14,609 nt of DNA from DATGFK01 sp040007395 (GCA_040007395.1 JBDTVG010000109.1:1-14609); one strand, 5' to 3'; numbered from the stretch's first letter, positions 1-7,614 are shown. The notes: a model not told the origin generated them from the sequence alone. A program made the numbers and translations.

Positions 1-244
1 GGGGGCCAGCCAAGATCGGTGGGAGCTGTGTTTTTTATCCCCTATATTGCACCCGTTACCGCTACCGCCGTTGTATTTTCGGTCATCTTCTCGCCGCGTG
101 ATTCCAGCCCTGCAAACCAATTCATTCATTTATTGGGGCTGCCGACCCAACGCTGGCTCGTTGAGCAGCGCGGCGTATTTGAAATCATCGCGCAATTGAT
201 CGGGGGACGGCAAACACAGCTCCCACCGATCTTGGCTGGCCCCC
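1..244. repeat. 33-bp perfect inverted repeat at window edge (1-33 / 212-244)
   Basis: Bases 1-33 are the exact reverse complement of bases 212-244; pairing fails at the next base (34 against 211). Both arms lie inside the same permease coding region. A perfect 33-bp inverted pair within one gene, with one arm exactly at the sequence end, is typical of a fold-back chimera from amplification or assembly rather than a biological element. If so, genuine sequence starts near base 31-34. Confidence 0.85.
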
Positions 245-663
245 AGTTGCACTTGCTCGCGGCAATTCTCTTTGCTGTCTGGGTCTACAGCGGCTACGAT
301 GCCGTAATTTTCCTAGCAGGCTTAGGAGCCGTTCCGCGTGATCTGATCGAATCCGCGCAAGTGGATGGCGCAAACCGTTGGATGAATTTTCGACATATCA
401 TTTTTCCGCTGATTTCACCGACGACATTCTTCCTAAGTATTCTAGCGATTATCGGGACAATTAAAGCGCTCGATTCGATCTATGTACTGCGCGATCCGAA
501 TTCGCGGGGAGCAATGGATACTGCTACTGTATATATCTTCGACCAGATTCGGCAGGGCAATCGACCCTATGCAGCGGCAACGGGCTTCGTGGTGTTCGGG
601 ATCATTCTCATCTTAACGCTCGTGCAAAACCGACTCTCAAGGGATCAGGTGTTTTATGGCTGA
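1..663 (+). CDS. ABC transporter permease, MalF/UgpA-type (5' partial)
   Basis: Inner-membrane subunit of a binding-protein-dependent importer, probably for a sugar or glycerol-phosphate-like solute. The reading frame is open from the first base, so the N-terminus is missing. About four hydrophobic helices are visible, starting with FFIPYIAP, a segment typical of this family. The cytoplasmic EAA loop that docks on the ATPase is clear at about 325-415 (DLIESAQVDGANRW followed by IIFPLISP). The stop overlaps the next permease's start by 8 bp, as in MalF/MalG pairs that form a heterodimer. Neither the solute-binding protein nor the ATPase gene is in the window, so the substrate cannot be named. 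The GTG at 19 is not a credible start because family members have one or two more helices upstream. Bases 1-33 may not belong to the gene, because they are an exact inverted copy of 212-244. Confidence 0.9.
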   Translation, partial: GGQPRSVGAVFFIPYIAPVTATAVVFSVIFSPRDSSPANQFIHLLGLPTQRWLVEQRGVFEIIAQLIGGRQTQLPPILAGPQLHLLAAILFAVWVYSGYDAVIFLAGLGAVPRDLIESAQVDGANRWMNFRHIIFPLISPTTFFLSILAIIGTIKALDSIYVLRDPNSRGAMDTATVYIFDQIRQGNRPYAAATGFVVFGIILILTLVQNRLSRDQVFYG

Positions 664-1582
664 GATAAGCAATCCAGCAGCGGTTAACAATAAGCAGGAT
701 CGCCATGACGTTGTGGGAGTACGCCCGCCACGCCGAAATCAAACGTTTCGGATTCTGGTGTATATCGTGCTGATGCTGGCAGCCTTGATCTACATTTTGC
801 CGTTCGTGTGGATGGCGACGAAATCCGTCATGAATCTACTGGAAGCCCATTCGACAACGCTGATCCCTAGTGAAATTCATCTGGAAAACTATAGCCAAGT
901 GCTGGGTGAGGCAAACTTTGGACAGTATTTCTGGAATACCGTCCGTATTGCTTTCTTGACGGTAACAGGCCAAACCATCGTATCAATTCTGGCGGCCTAT
1001 GCTTTTGCCCGGATACGCTTTCCGGGTCGCGAAGTGCTGTTTTACGTTTTTCTGCTAACTCTGTTCGTCCCTGACACGATCCTATTGGTTCCGAATGTTG
1101 TTACTGTGACGCGGATTAGTCAGTTTTTCGAGGGAATCAATCCAGCACTGCGTTGGATCAATAATTGGCCTGCGTTGGTCGTACCATTCCTATCCAGTAC
1201 CTTCGGGATCTTTCTACTGCGCCAGTTCTTCAAGCAAATTCCCGATGAACTGTGGGACGCAGCCCAAATTGACGGAGCCGGACACCTTCGCTTTTTGATA
1301 CAGGTTGTCGTCCCGATCTCACAAGCGGCTGTACTGACGACGGTGCTGTTCGCCTTTATTGGCACATGGAACGCACTGCAATGGCCTTTGCTGGTGACAT
1401 CGGATAATTCATGGCGACCTATCGCAGTAGGCTTGCAGCAGTTCCGTTCCGCTGATGCCGCTGACCAGACCCAGTTACTCATGGCAGCTTCGGTGATCGC
1501 CATGCTGCCAGTATTATTACTCTATTTTCTGGCGCAGCGTCAGTTCAGGGAGGGTATTGCTACGACTGGGCTAAAGGGCTAG
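656..1582 (+). CDS. ABC transporter permease, MalG/UgpE-type
   Basis: Second integral-membrane subunit of the importer, 308 aa, a normal length for MalG-like permeases. A charged cytoplasmic N-terminus (about 30 residues, RPPRRNQTFR) precedes the first membrane helix at about 33-53, and five further hydrophobic segments follow. The EAA loop at about 197-221 reads DELWDAAQIDGAGHLRF then VVVPISQA, the ATPase-docking signature. The C-terminus, FREGIATTGLKG, matches the usual ending of this family. The ATG at 656 lies within the last codons of the preceding permease, so translational coupling is likely. The 3' end overlaps the convergent acyltransferase gene by 23 bp. Solute specificity cannot be read from the sequence. 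Confidence 0.95.
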   Translation: MAEISNPAAVNNKQDRHDVVGVRPPRRNQTFRILVYIVLMLAALIYILPFVWMATKSVMNLLEAHSTTLIPSEIHLENYSQVLGEANFGQYFWNTVRIAFLTVTGQTIVSILAAYAFARIRFPGREVLFYVFLLTLFVPDTILLVPNVVTVTRISQFFEGINPALRWINNWPALVVPFLSSTFGIFLLRQFFKQIPDELWDAAQIDGAGHLRFLIQVVVPISQAAVLTTVLFAFIGTWNALQWPLLVTSDNSWRPIAVGLQQFRSADAADQTQLLMAASVIAMLPVLLLYFLAQRQFREGIATTGLKG

Positions 1583-2219
1583 TCAGCACTCGCGCTGGGT
1601 TGCCAGCGGCGATCACACCCGGCGGCACATCATGCGTGACAACGCTGCCTGCCCCAATGACACTGCCTGCCCCAATCGTCACCCCTTTGAGGATTAGACA
1701 GTTCATGCCAATAAATACATCATCGCCAATGACAATCGGCGCAGTTGCCCCCGCTAATGGGTTGACACGCCGGACAGTCGGATCGAGGGGATGAAAATCA
1801 GTATCAATAATAGTGGTGTTTGCGCCAACGATTACATGATCGCCAATGGTAACCGACTCTTCCGCGCAGATGGTGCCACCTGTCATGCCGAAATGCGCGC
1901 CGATAATCAATCGGGCATTAGCTCGCCGAGTGGAGAGGATCACGGCGTGGGCAGGCCCAAGCGGGTTGCTGCGTGGCGTAGAGCGCAGTTCTGCGCCGGG
2001 GCCAAGAGTCAGCGTACTGGGTCGATATTTCTGGATAATCGGCAGGCCATACAACCGCCAATCGTGATGCCACGCTACTCCCACTCCTGCAAAATAAGTG
2101 CGAGCGAAAGGCAGCAGCAGTAGGCGGCGTATCTCGTTAAACGCTTTCCAAGGGGTTTGCATTGCCAGCGTAGCAGCTTGTACTGAAAACAGCGGCGGAA
2201 CAGGATCGGGTATTGTCAT
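1560..2219 (-). CDS. Hexapeptide-repeat acyltransferase (WbbJ/maltose O-acetyltransferase-like)
   Basis: Probable O-acetyltransferase of the left-handed beta-helix family, using acetyl-CoA or a similar donor to modify a sugar or glycan; 219 aa. The C-terminal half carries hexapeptide repeats (SVTIGDHVIVGANTTI, then APIVIGDDVFIGMN and GVTIGAGSVIGAGSVV). TDFHP contains His143, at the place of the catalytic histidine of xenobiotic/maltose acetyltransferases. The ending PPGVIAAGNPARVL is typical. The N-terminal ~90 residues are a variable cap. I chose ATG 2219 over TTG 2255 because a good -35/-10 pair (2250-2255, 2227-2232) sits between them, and the TTG is itself part of the -35. The gene converges on the upstream permease. 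The adjacent glycosyltransferase suggests a cell-surface glycan role, but that is inference. Confidence 0.9.
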   Translation of the reverse strand: MTIPDPVPPLFSVQAATLAMQTPWKAFNEIRRLLLLPFARTYFAGVGVAWHHDWRLYGLPIIQKYRPSTLTLGPGAELRSTPRSNPLGPAHAVILSTRRANARLIIGAHFGMTGGTICAEESVTIGDHVIVGANTTIIDTDFHPLDPTVRRVNPLAGATAPIVIGDDVFIGMNCLILKGVTIGAGSVIGAGSVVTHDVPPGVIAAGNPARVLTSPLAQS

Positions 2220-2226
2220 GCGAGAA

Positions 2227-2255
2227 AGTATATGATGGTCAAGGTCGTGGGGCAA
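2227..2255 (-). promoter_or_regulatory. Sigma70-type promoter of the acyltransferase gene, apparently leaderless
   Basis: On the minus strand, TTGCCC (2250-2255) and TATACT (2227-2232) are separated by 17 bp. The expected transcription start, about 7 bp past the -10, falls at 2219-2221, on the ATG itself. No Shine-Dalgarno sequence precedes that ATG, which fits a leaderless message. Confidence 0.55.
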
Positions 2256-2397
2256 AAACAGCGAATGAAAATCAAAAATCCACCGCTATACCTTGCCCTC
2301 AAACACATGGAGAGTCCATTGACTACCTTGCTTGCCCTACCATTCTTGAGTTTTGCGACAAACCATAAATATTAGGGTATCATATACAACTTCTCCG

Positions 2398-2418
2398 TAA
2401 AAGCTAACACTGCTTTTA
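2398..2418. repeat. 7-bp-arm inverted repeat upstream of the glycosyltransferase
   Basis: TAAAAGC (2398-2404), a 7-base loop, then GCTTTTA (2412-2418), ending 24 bp before the ATG at 2443. It could be a leader hairpin or an operator. The 223-bp divergent intergenic region (2220-2442) also holds several AT-rich -10-like hexamers around 2366-2385, none with a convincing -35. Confidence 0.4.
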
Positions 2419-2442
2419 GTTGAAGGCGATACATAAGCAACA

Positions 2443-5355
2443 ATGATTAAATTGCAAATACCTTGGTTCAACACGTTTCGCACCATTCCACACTTCTCCG
2501 AAAAAGCATCTTTGTTTGCGGAACGTCATCAGCGAGCAATTGTCTTGGCGATAATGGCAGTTGGTCTTGCTTACTATGTTATGCTGATTCCCGGCTATCA
2601 GTTGGGTCAAAATAACGATGATGCCCACTACATTATGTTGGCTCGCAATCTGGCGGCTGGTAAGGGATTTATAGACGAGTCTGAACGTCAAGCTCGGGTC
2701 GATACCTTTGTCCCACCGGGTTATCCGTTACTATTAGCGCCCGTCGCATTTGTGTTCCCCAATGCAATCCTTCCACTGCAATTAACCTCACTTCTTTTTA
2801 CGCTGGGTACTATCGTTCTCATCTATAGATATTTGAAGCTCAAGCGGTTGCCATTGCTGCTCAATTTGCTCATTGTGTTTTTGTTCGCCATAAACCCTAC
2901 GGTTGCTAAATTTGCTACATTGGTTATGGCAGAAGCGGCTTTCGGATTTTGCCTGATGTTAACCCTTATCGCCCTATACTATTATGAAAAGGCACCACTG
3001 GCCTTTACCCGAACCGGCTTAGCTTGCGTTTTGTTTACGGCTGGTCTCTTTTATCTAAAAACAGCCGCTATCACAATCCCACTAGCGGTTGTCTTATATT
3101 TTGTATTGATCCGTAAGCCACGCCATGCGCTAGTGGTAGCGATAGGTACGGGGGCGCTGATTGGAGGCCTCTTTTTGAGTCGCATTGCGATTGGAGATCC
3201 AGCAATTGGTTATGGGTATGCCAACGAACTTAGCTTTTACTACTTTGGCACTCGCCAAGGCATTGTACTGAAAGTAGTTCAAACTGTTTTGAACAATATT
3301 TGGTTATATCTCACCAGTGCTTTAAATGTTACGATTGCCCCAACAGTCCCCGGAGTAAGTGTCCTTGCCAGCCCATTCGCCATGACTTTAGGGGCGCTCT
3401 ATTCATTTACCATTGCTCCAATTATTTTAGTTGGTTGGTTAATCTGGTGGCGACTACATCGCGACGTAAGCATACTCATCTTTCCGGCTTATTTCGGTAC
3501 AACGCTACTGTATCCTTTCGTCCATGAACGCCGTGTCATATTAGTGCTGCCTATTGTCTTGATGTTTTTTTGTGTAGGATTATATACAGTCCTAATCGAG
3601 TCATTGCCCAAAATTACGTCCTTACCCAAAAAAGCCGCGCAAGCCATGATTGTTTCAGCCGTCGTATTGATCTTGATTACGATTGGGATGCGCGCATATA
3701 CCGATTATTATCTTACCTATATCCAACCGTTATCCAAGATTGACATCAGCAGTCAAGAACCTTGGCTTCAGTTCTTAAGCCAAGTTCCTACTTCGACTGA
3801 CGTGGTCGAAAACGGTCAGACTTATTTGTATCATTTCCTGACAGGGAAGAAATATACTAATCAATTCGTAGCAACCTGTCAGCCTATCCTTAGCTATCAA
3901 GATGCGAGTAACTTTTGGTCGGCGTTGTATCGACAATACCCACGTTTTGTCTTACTCAGTGGGATTATTGATGACTCAAATAAATATGATGTTCCCATTA
4001 AAGACTGTCTTTTACCGATGCTTCAACAGAACCCTGATAATTTTGCGCGGGTCTACAGCCAACCCAAAGACAAGATTCAGATCTATGAAGTGCTGCGGAC
4101 ACATAAAGGTCCTGAAAGTCATGAACTACTGCGGACACACGAAACCCGCACAAACCTGACTGCGACCATGCCACGCTATCTCAATAGTAATCGAGGGGTG
4201 GCGCTCAATGCGTCTCCGAATCTCGACTTTGCCCAGATCGTTACGTTCGACAATAAAGGGCTTACGCAGATTACCGTACCATTCGCAGCGATGGCAACGG
4301 TGGATACTATTGCACTGGGGCAAGCAGGTTCGCAGATCGGTAAATTTTCCACGATGCGCGTTATGCTTCAGTCGCCAGATGGCAAGTGGCAAACGCTCGA
4401 CACCCTCAACGATACCCGAATCGGCTTTCCTGAAGCTTCAGCCGTCGATGGCGGAACAGCCCGTCCTTACTATTATTTGCAACTATCACAGCCGATCTTG
4501 GCGAATGCCGTCCGCATCGAGTTTGACGGCGCGGGCTGGTACTACTTCCAAGATCTGAATGTCTTCGGCACGCCAGCAAATTATGCTGGCAAGCGTCCGA
4601 CAATCACGGGAACCCTTCCAGCAAGTGTTGACCAAGGCTCATGGCGGCCCGTTGTAGGCCAGTGGGATGGCAAACGAAGCAGTATTGGCCTGTATGACGG
4701 CAACCTTTTCTACCTGCCCGGTACTGAAAAACCACTCCTTTCGCTAGACGGCAGCATCAAAGATATGAACGATCCTAATGCGCCGATTCCGGTAGTTGGT
4801 GATTGGGAAAACGTTAAACAGTCGGAGCCGGGTGTCTTTTATAAGGGCGCTTTTTTTCTGCAATATCACGATGGGATACATGTTGTTGCTTTTGGGCAAC
4901 CGGGGGATCGTCCTGTGGTGGGTGACTGGAACGGCGATGGTGTGGATACTTTTGGCGTTTATCGCAAAGGCGCGTTTTATCTGACCGATAGTCCAACTGG
5001 CAGCGCGGCTACTTATGCTATTCCGATACGCATCCCCAGTCCCGATGACCCTGATGATTTAGCACTTACGCCGCTGGCAGGGGATTGGAACGGCGATGGC
5101 AAGGATACGATTGGTGTATATACTGGAGCCTTCGTCTTATGGAACTCACTTAAGCCGGGATTGCCGCCTGACCAAATCCTAAGTTTTGGTGTGCCGGGTG
5201 ATGTTCCGATTGTTGGTGACTGGAACGGTGATGGTGTCACGAATATAGGTGTCGTCCGTGACAGCCAGATTATTTTGAGCAATAGGTCAGGGCAAGCGCT
5301 GGTTGAGTCACCTCATGTGGAAGTCAGCAAAATTGTCTCCATTCCCTTTAAATAG
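2443..5355 (+). CDS. GT-C family (ArnT/PMT-like) membrane glycosyltransferase with extracellular DWNGDG repeats
   Basis: Predicted polyprenyl-phosphate-sugar-dependent glycosyltransferase, 970 aa, much longer than typical ArnT-like enzymes (about 450-600 aa). A first membrane helix at about 30-49 is followed by an extracytoplasmic loop with the acidic pair Asp59-Asp60 (NDDAHY), where GT-C enzymes keep their catalytic acidic residue, and PPGYP at 91-95. Further helices run to about residue 418 (SAVVLILITIG). Residues ~420-560 form the usual C-terminal extracellular part. Residues ~578-710 look like a discoidin-type beta-sandwich, ending with VRIEFDGAGWYYFQDLNVFG. Five repeats follow near 732, 783, 823, 878 and 923, with cores such as VVGDWNGDG followed by GVYRKGAFYL; the first two are degenerate. 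DxNxDG resembles a calcium-binding loop. Start at ATG 2443; no clear Shine-Dalgarno. Acceptor and sugar are unknown. Confidence 0.85.
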   Translation: MIKLQIPWFNTFRTIPHFSEKASLFAERHQRAIVLAIMAVGLAYYVMLIPGYQLGQNNDDAHYIMLARNLAAGKGFIDESERQARVDTFVPPGYPLLLAPVAFVFPNAILPLQLTSLLFTLGTIVLIYRYLKLKRLPLLLNLLIVFLFAINPTVAKFATLVMAEAAFGFCLMLTLIALYYYEKAPLAFTRTGLACVLFTAGLFYLKTAAITIPLAVVLYFVLIRKPRHALVVAIGTGALIGGLFLSRIAIGDPAIGYGYANELSFYYFGTRQGIVLKVVQTVLNNIWLYLTSALNVTIAPTVPGVSVLASPFAMTLGALYSFTIAPIILVGWLIWWRLHRDVSILIFPAYFGTTLLYPFVHERRVILVLPIVLMFFCVGLYTVLIESLPKITSLPKKAAQAMIVSAVVLILITIGMRAYTDYYLTYIQPLSKIDISSQEPWLQFLSQVPTSTDVVENGQTYLYHFLTGKKYTNQFVATCQPILSYQDASNFWSALYRQYPRFVLLSGIIDDSNKYDVPIKDCLLPMLQQNPDNFARVYSQPKDKIQIYEVLRTHKGPESHELLRTHETRTNLTATMPRYLNSNRGVALNASPNLDFAQIVTFDNKGLTQITVPFAAMATVDTIALGQAGSQIGKFSTMRVMLQSPDGKWQTLDTLNDTRIGFPEASAVDGGTARPYYYLQLSQPILANAVRIEFDGAGWYYFQDLNVFGTPANYAGKRPTITGTLPASVDQGSWRPVVGQWDGKRSSIGLYDGNLFYLPGTEKPLLSLDGSIKDMNDPNAPIPVVGDWENVKQSEPGVFYKGAFFLQYHDGIHVVAFGQPGDRPVVGDWNGDGVDTFGVYRKGAFYLTDSPTGSAATYAIPIRIPSPDDPDDLALTPLAGDWNGDGKDTIGVYTGAFVLWNSLKPGLPPDQILSFGVPGDVPIVGDWNGDGVTNIGVVRDSQIILSNRSGQALVESPHVEVSKIVSIPFK

Positions 5356-5449
5356 GGCAACTGGCTTGTTGGCTTTAGATATTCAGATATAGACAATAGC
5401 ATCACTACAGGAATCGTGTATGATTAATGGTTGTGAGGCGTTGGTCTTG

Positions 5450-5477
5450 TTGACGCGCTTTCTGTTACCGTTATACT
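5450..5477 (+). promoter_or_regulatory. Sigma70-type promoter of the HTH-minCDE-rodA operon
   Basis: TTGACG (5450-5455) and TATACT (5472-5477) are separated by 16 bp, close to consensus. The predicted start of transcription is near 5484, giving a leader of about 29 nt before ATG 5513. The -10 overlaps the inverted repeat at 5474-5497, so a protein bound there would block initiation. Confidence 0.65.
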
Positions 5478-5497
5478 GTTGTAGAAGTACAACAGTA
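5474..5497. promoter_or_regulatory. 24-bp operator-like inverted repeat over the -10 and start site
   Basis: Perfect 10-bp arms, TACTGTTGTA (5474-5483) and TACAACAGTA (5488-5497), are separated by GAAG. The dyad centre is within a base or two of the predicted transcription start, a classic repressor position. The first downstream gene encodes a DNA-binding protein, so autoregulation is the simplest hypothesis. RNA hairpin formation is possible but there is no following U tract. Confidence 0.6.
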
Positions 5498-5512
5498 GCT
5501 ATCGAGAAAACA

Positions 5513-5788
5513 ATGACCCAGTTTGACGATTATGTAACGGTAACTGATGCTGCCGAACGGCTTGGTATTCATCCCGAATCGGTGCGGCGACTCATACGGT
5601 TGGAGCGCTTACCTGCCAAAAAATTTGCAAACTCTTGGCTGATCGCCCGCGATGTACTTGAACAATTTGCAGCGGGCTATGACCGACGACCCGGTAATAA
5701 GGCGACTCTTTTCAGCATTCGTGATAAAGCCAATAAACTTAGTAAACAAGATTCCAGCAAAAGCAAGAGTAAACTAAATGGCGGATGA
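5513..5788 (+). CDS. Excisionase-like (MerR/HTH_17-type) DNA-binding protein heading the min operon
   Basis: Small DNA-binding protein of 91 aa. Residues ~5-55 form a winged-helix/excisionase-type HTH: YVTVTDAAERLGIHPESVRR is the helix-turn-helix, RLPAKKFANSW the wing, and LIARDVLEQFA the last helix. The tail (~60-91) is rich in Lys and Ser and probably disordered. I chose ATG 5513 because the HTH domain starts directly after it, and the extra 31 upstream codons (from 5420) would cross the promoter and the palindrome. It overlaps minC by 11 bp, so the two are probably translationally coupled. Its position as first gene of a minCDE-rodA operon, next to an operator-like dyad, suggests it regulates this operon or another division function. 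That is inference; no known named homologue is recognised. Confidence 0.85.
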   Translation: MTQFDDYVTVTDAAERLGIHPESVRRLIRLERLPAKKFANSWLIARDVLEQFAAGYDRRPGNKATLFSIRDKANKLSKQDSSKSKSKLNGG

Positions 5789-6461
5789 GGCATTATCCAT
5801 TAAGGGAATTCGCGAAGGGCTGTTGTTGACCATCAAACCCGACGTGGGCGAGTGGCCTGAGATAGCCACAAAGGTCGCGGAACGCATCGATGAACAGCGG
5901 GCTTTCTTCAAAGGCGCACGCATGGCACTGGATGTCGGCAGTCGGATCGTGCGTCACGATGAACTCGATAGCATGAAAGCGGTATTGACGAACCGTGAGA
6001 TAACGCTCTGGGCTGTCATCAGCAGCAGCGAAACCACCTTGACGGCTGCTCGTAACTTCGGTCTAGAAACGACGCTGATCACCCATAATGACGAACAACT
6101 AGAAACCACCCCGGTCAACCCCGAAGAGGCTGGATTACCGGGGATTGTTATTGCCCGAACCTTGCGCAATGGGCGTAGTGTGCGTAACAATGGGCATGTG
6201 ATCATTCATGGCGACGTAAATCCCGGTGCTGAGATAATTGCCGGGGGTAGTGTGTTTGTCTGGGGGAAGCTGCGCGGGAATGTTCATGCGGGCGCGAACG
6301 GCGATGAAACCGCTGTCGTGTGTGCGTTGGATCTGGCCCCGACACAGTTACGTATCGCAGGCTACGTGACTGTCTCGCCTGAAGATAAGCGGCGCAAGCC
6401 CCGCCCTGAAATCGCGTCTGTGCGTGAGGGGCGTATTGTTGCGATAGCTTGGAATGACTGA
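5778..6461 (+). CDS. minC: Septum site-determining protein MinC
   Basis: FtsZ-assembly inhibitor that, recruited to the membrane by MinD, prevents division away from midcell; 227 aa, normal length. The N-terminal FtsZ-inhibiting domain spans about 1-105, followed by a short linker. The C-terminal beta-helix (MinC_C, about 121-225) is unmistakable: GDVNPGAEIIAGG at 145-157, then VWGKLRGNVHAGA and ALDLAPTQLRIA, the surface that dimerises and binds MinD. The family motif RSGQ is replaced here by RSVRNNG. The ATG overlaps the upstream HTH gene by 11 bp; minD follows after 39 nt. It is expected to act with the MinD and MinE encoded next to it. Confidence 0.95.
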   Translation: MADEALSIKGIREGLLLTIKPDVGEWPEIATKVAERIDEQRAFFKGARMALDVGSRIVRHDELDSMKAVLTNREITLWAVISSSETTLTAARNFGLETTLITHNDEQLETTPVNPEEAGLPGIVIARTLRNGRSVRNNGHVIIHGDVNPGAEIIAGGSVFVWGKLRGNVHAGANGDETAVVCALDLAPTQLRIAGYVTVSPEDKRRKPRPEIASVREGRIVAIAWND

Positions 6462-6500
6462 GCCTACAATGGCTGTACCACGCTAATTTGGGGGAACTGG

Positions 6501-7289
6501 ATGGACGCACGGGTAATCACTGTTACATCAGGCAAAGGTGGAGTCGGCAAAACCACCACAACGGCTAATCTGGCGGCGGCGTTTGCGATGCTTGGTCGGC
6601 AAGTATGCTGTATCGATGCAGACATTGGTCTGCGTAATCTTGACTTGATCCTCGGCCTCGAAAGCCGCATTGTGTACGATATTGTCGATGTCGTGGAAGG
6701 GCGCTGCAAACCGCGTCAGGCACTGATTCGGCACAAATACCTACCCGAACTGTACTTAATCCCGGCGGCACAAACCCGTGATAAAACCTCGGTCAGTCCG
6801 ACCCAGATGGCACAAGTAGTACGCGAACTGCGTCCCGACTTCCACTTTATCCTGATCGACAGTCCAGCCGGAATCGAGCGCGGCTTTCGGAATGCCATTG
6901 CGCCAGCCGACGAAGTGTTGATCGTGACCAACCCAGAAGTCTCGGCAGTACGCGATGCAGACCGGATCGTTGGCTTGCTGGAAGCCGATACACGGCGACT
7001 ACCAATGCGATTAGTGATTAACCGCGTCAAAGCAGACATGGTGCGGCGCGGCGAAATGCTCTCTGCTGATGACATTATCGACATTCTCTCGATCAGCCTG
7101 ATCGGAATTATTCCCGACGACGAAAATGTCCTGATCGCAGGCAATAAAGGCACGCCCGATCCGAACTCTAAAGCAGGCCAAGCCTTCCGCAATATTGCTC
7201 GGCGCTTGATGGGCGAAGAAGTGCCTTTTGTCGAACTGGAAGATTCAAGCAATATTTTGTCGAAGATCAGGCGCATATTTGGCGGTTAA
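6501..7289 (+). CDS. minD: Septum site-determining ATPase MinD
   Basis: Membrane-associated ATPase of the ParA/MinD family that recruits MinC and is released by MinE; 262 aa, close to E. coli MinD. The deviant Walker A is GKGGVGKT at 11-18, with the signature lysine Lys12 and the P-loop lysine Lys17. Asp39 and Asp41 (CIDADIGLRNLD) form switch I, and LIDSPAG at 118-124 is the switch II/Walker B region. The C-terminal SNILSKIRRIFGG is the amphipathic membrane-targeting helix, so ATP-dependent membrane binding should be intact. GGGGGA at 6490-6495, 5 nt before ATG 6501, is a good ribosome binding site. minE follows after 22 nt. Confidence 0.97.
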   Translation: MDARVITVTSGKGGVGKTTTTANLAAAFAMLGRQVCCIDADIGLRNLDLILGLESRIVYDIVDVVEGRCKPRQALIRHKYLPELYLIPAAQTRDKTSVSPTQMAQVVRELRPDFHFILIDSPAGIERGFRNAIAPADEVLIVTNPEVSAVRDADRIVGLLEADTRRLPMRLVINRVKADMVRRGEMLSADDIIDILSISLIGIIPDDENVLIAGNKGTPDPNSKAGQAFRNIARRLMGEEVPFVELEDSSNILSKIRRIFGG

Positions 7290-7301
7290 GGCCGACAGAC
7301 C

Positions 7302-7306
7302 GGAGG
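7302..7306 (+). promoter_or_regulatory. Ribosome binding site of minE
   Basis: GGAGG lies 2 nt before ATG 7309 and 5 nt before the adjacent in-frame ATG 7312, which favours 7312 as the start. Confidence 0.7.
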
Positions 7307-7311
7307 TTATG

Positions 7312-7602
7312 ATGGTCAATTTGCTAGAACGGATTCTAGGACGCAGCGCCAAAGGCAGTAGTGCCACCGCCAAACAACGCTTGCAACTCGTTCTCGTCAC
7401 GGATCGCAGCAATCTTTCGCCAGAGAAGTTGCAACAGATGAAGGACGAGATCATCGGCGTAATTTCAAAGTATGTCAATATTTCGCCAGACAAAGTAGCG
7501 ATCAATGTCGAGCAGCGCGAACGCGACAATTGGCTAGTCGCCGATATTCCCTTGCTGCGCGAACTGATGCAGCAGGAACAGGGCGACGTGGACGATGCCT
7601 GA
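7312..7602 (+). CDS. minE: Cell division topological specificity factor MinE
   Basis: Stimulates MinD ATPase activity and gives the Min system its pole-to-pole dynamics; 96 aa, slightly longer than E. coli MinE (88 aa). The N-terminal MVNLLERILGR is the amphipathic membrane-binding segment. KQRLQLVLVTDR (about 21-32) is the anti-MinCD contact segment, followed by the topological-specificity domain (LSPEKLQQMKDEIIGVISKY, then VEQRERDNWLVADIPL). Two in-frame ATGs occur at 7309 and 7312; the strong GGAGG favours 7312. With minC and minD directly upstream the oscillating Min system is complete. Confidence 0.95.
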   Translation: MVNLLERILGRSAKGSSATAKQRLQLVLVTDRSNLSPEKLQQMKDEIIGVISKYVNISPDKVAINVEQRERDNWLVADIPLLRELMQQEQGDVDDA

Positions 7603-7614
7603 CGCAGCACTTAA

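Noticed and set aside
19..663. GTG at 19 as the true start of the first permease
   Set aside because: Frame is open to base 1, family members are longer at the N-terminus, and bases 1-33 are a probable artefact.
5474..5497. LexA (SOS) box in the min operon promoter
   Set aside because: CTGT and ACAG are present but 12 bp apart instead of the 8 of the E. coli box, and the B. subtilis type GAAC-N4-GTTC is absent.
5420..5512. 31-residue N-terminal extension of the HTH protein
   Set aside because: It would span the promoter and operator palindrome; the HTH domain begins right after ATG 5513.
5513..5788. Phage or plasmid excisionase, hence a mobile element
   Set aside because: No integrase, attachment repeat or other phage gene nearby; the gene is fused by overlap to minC.
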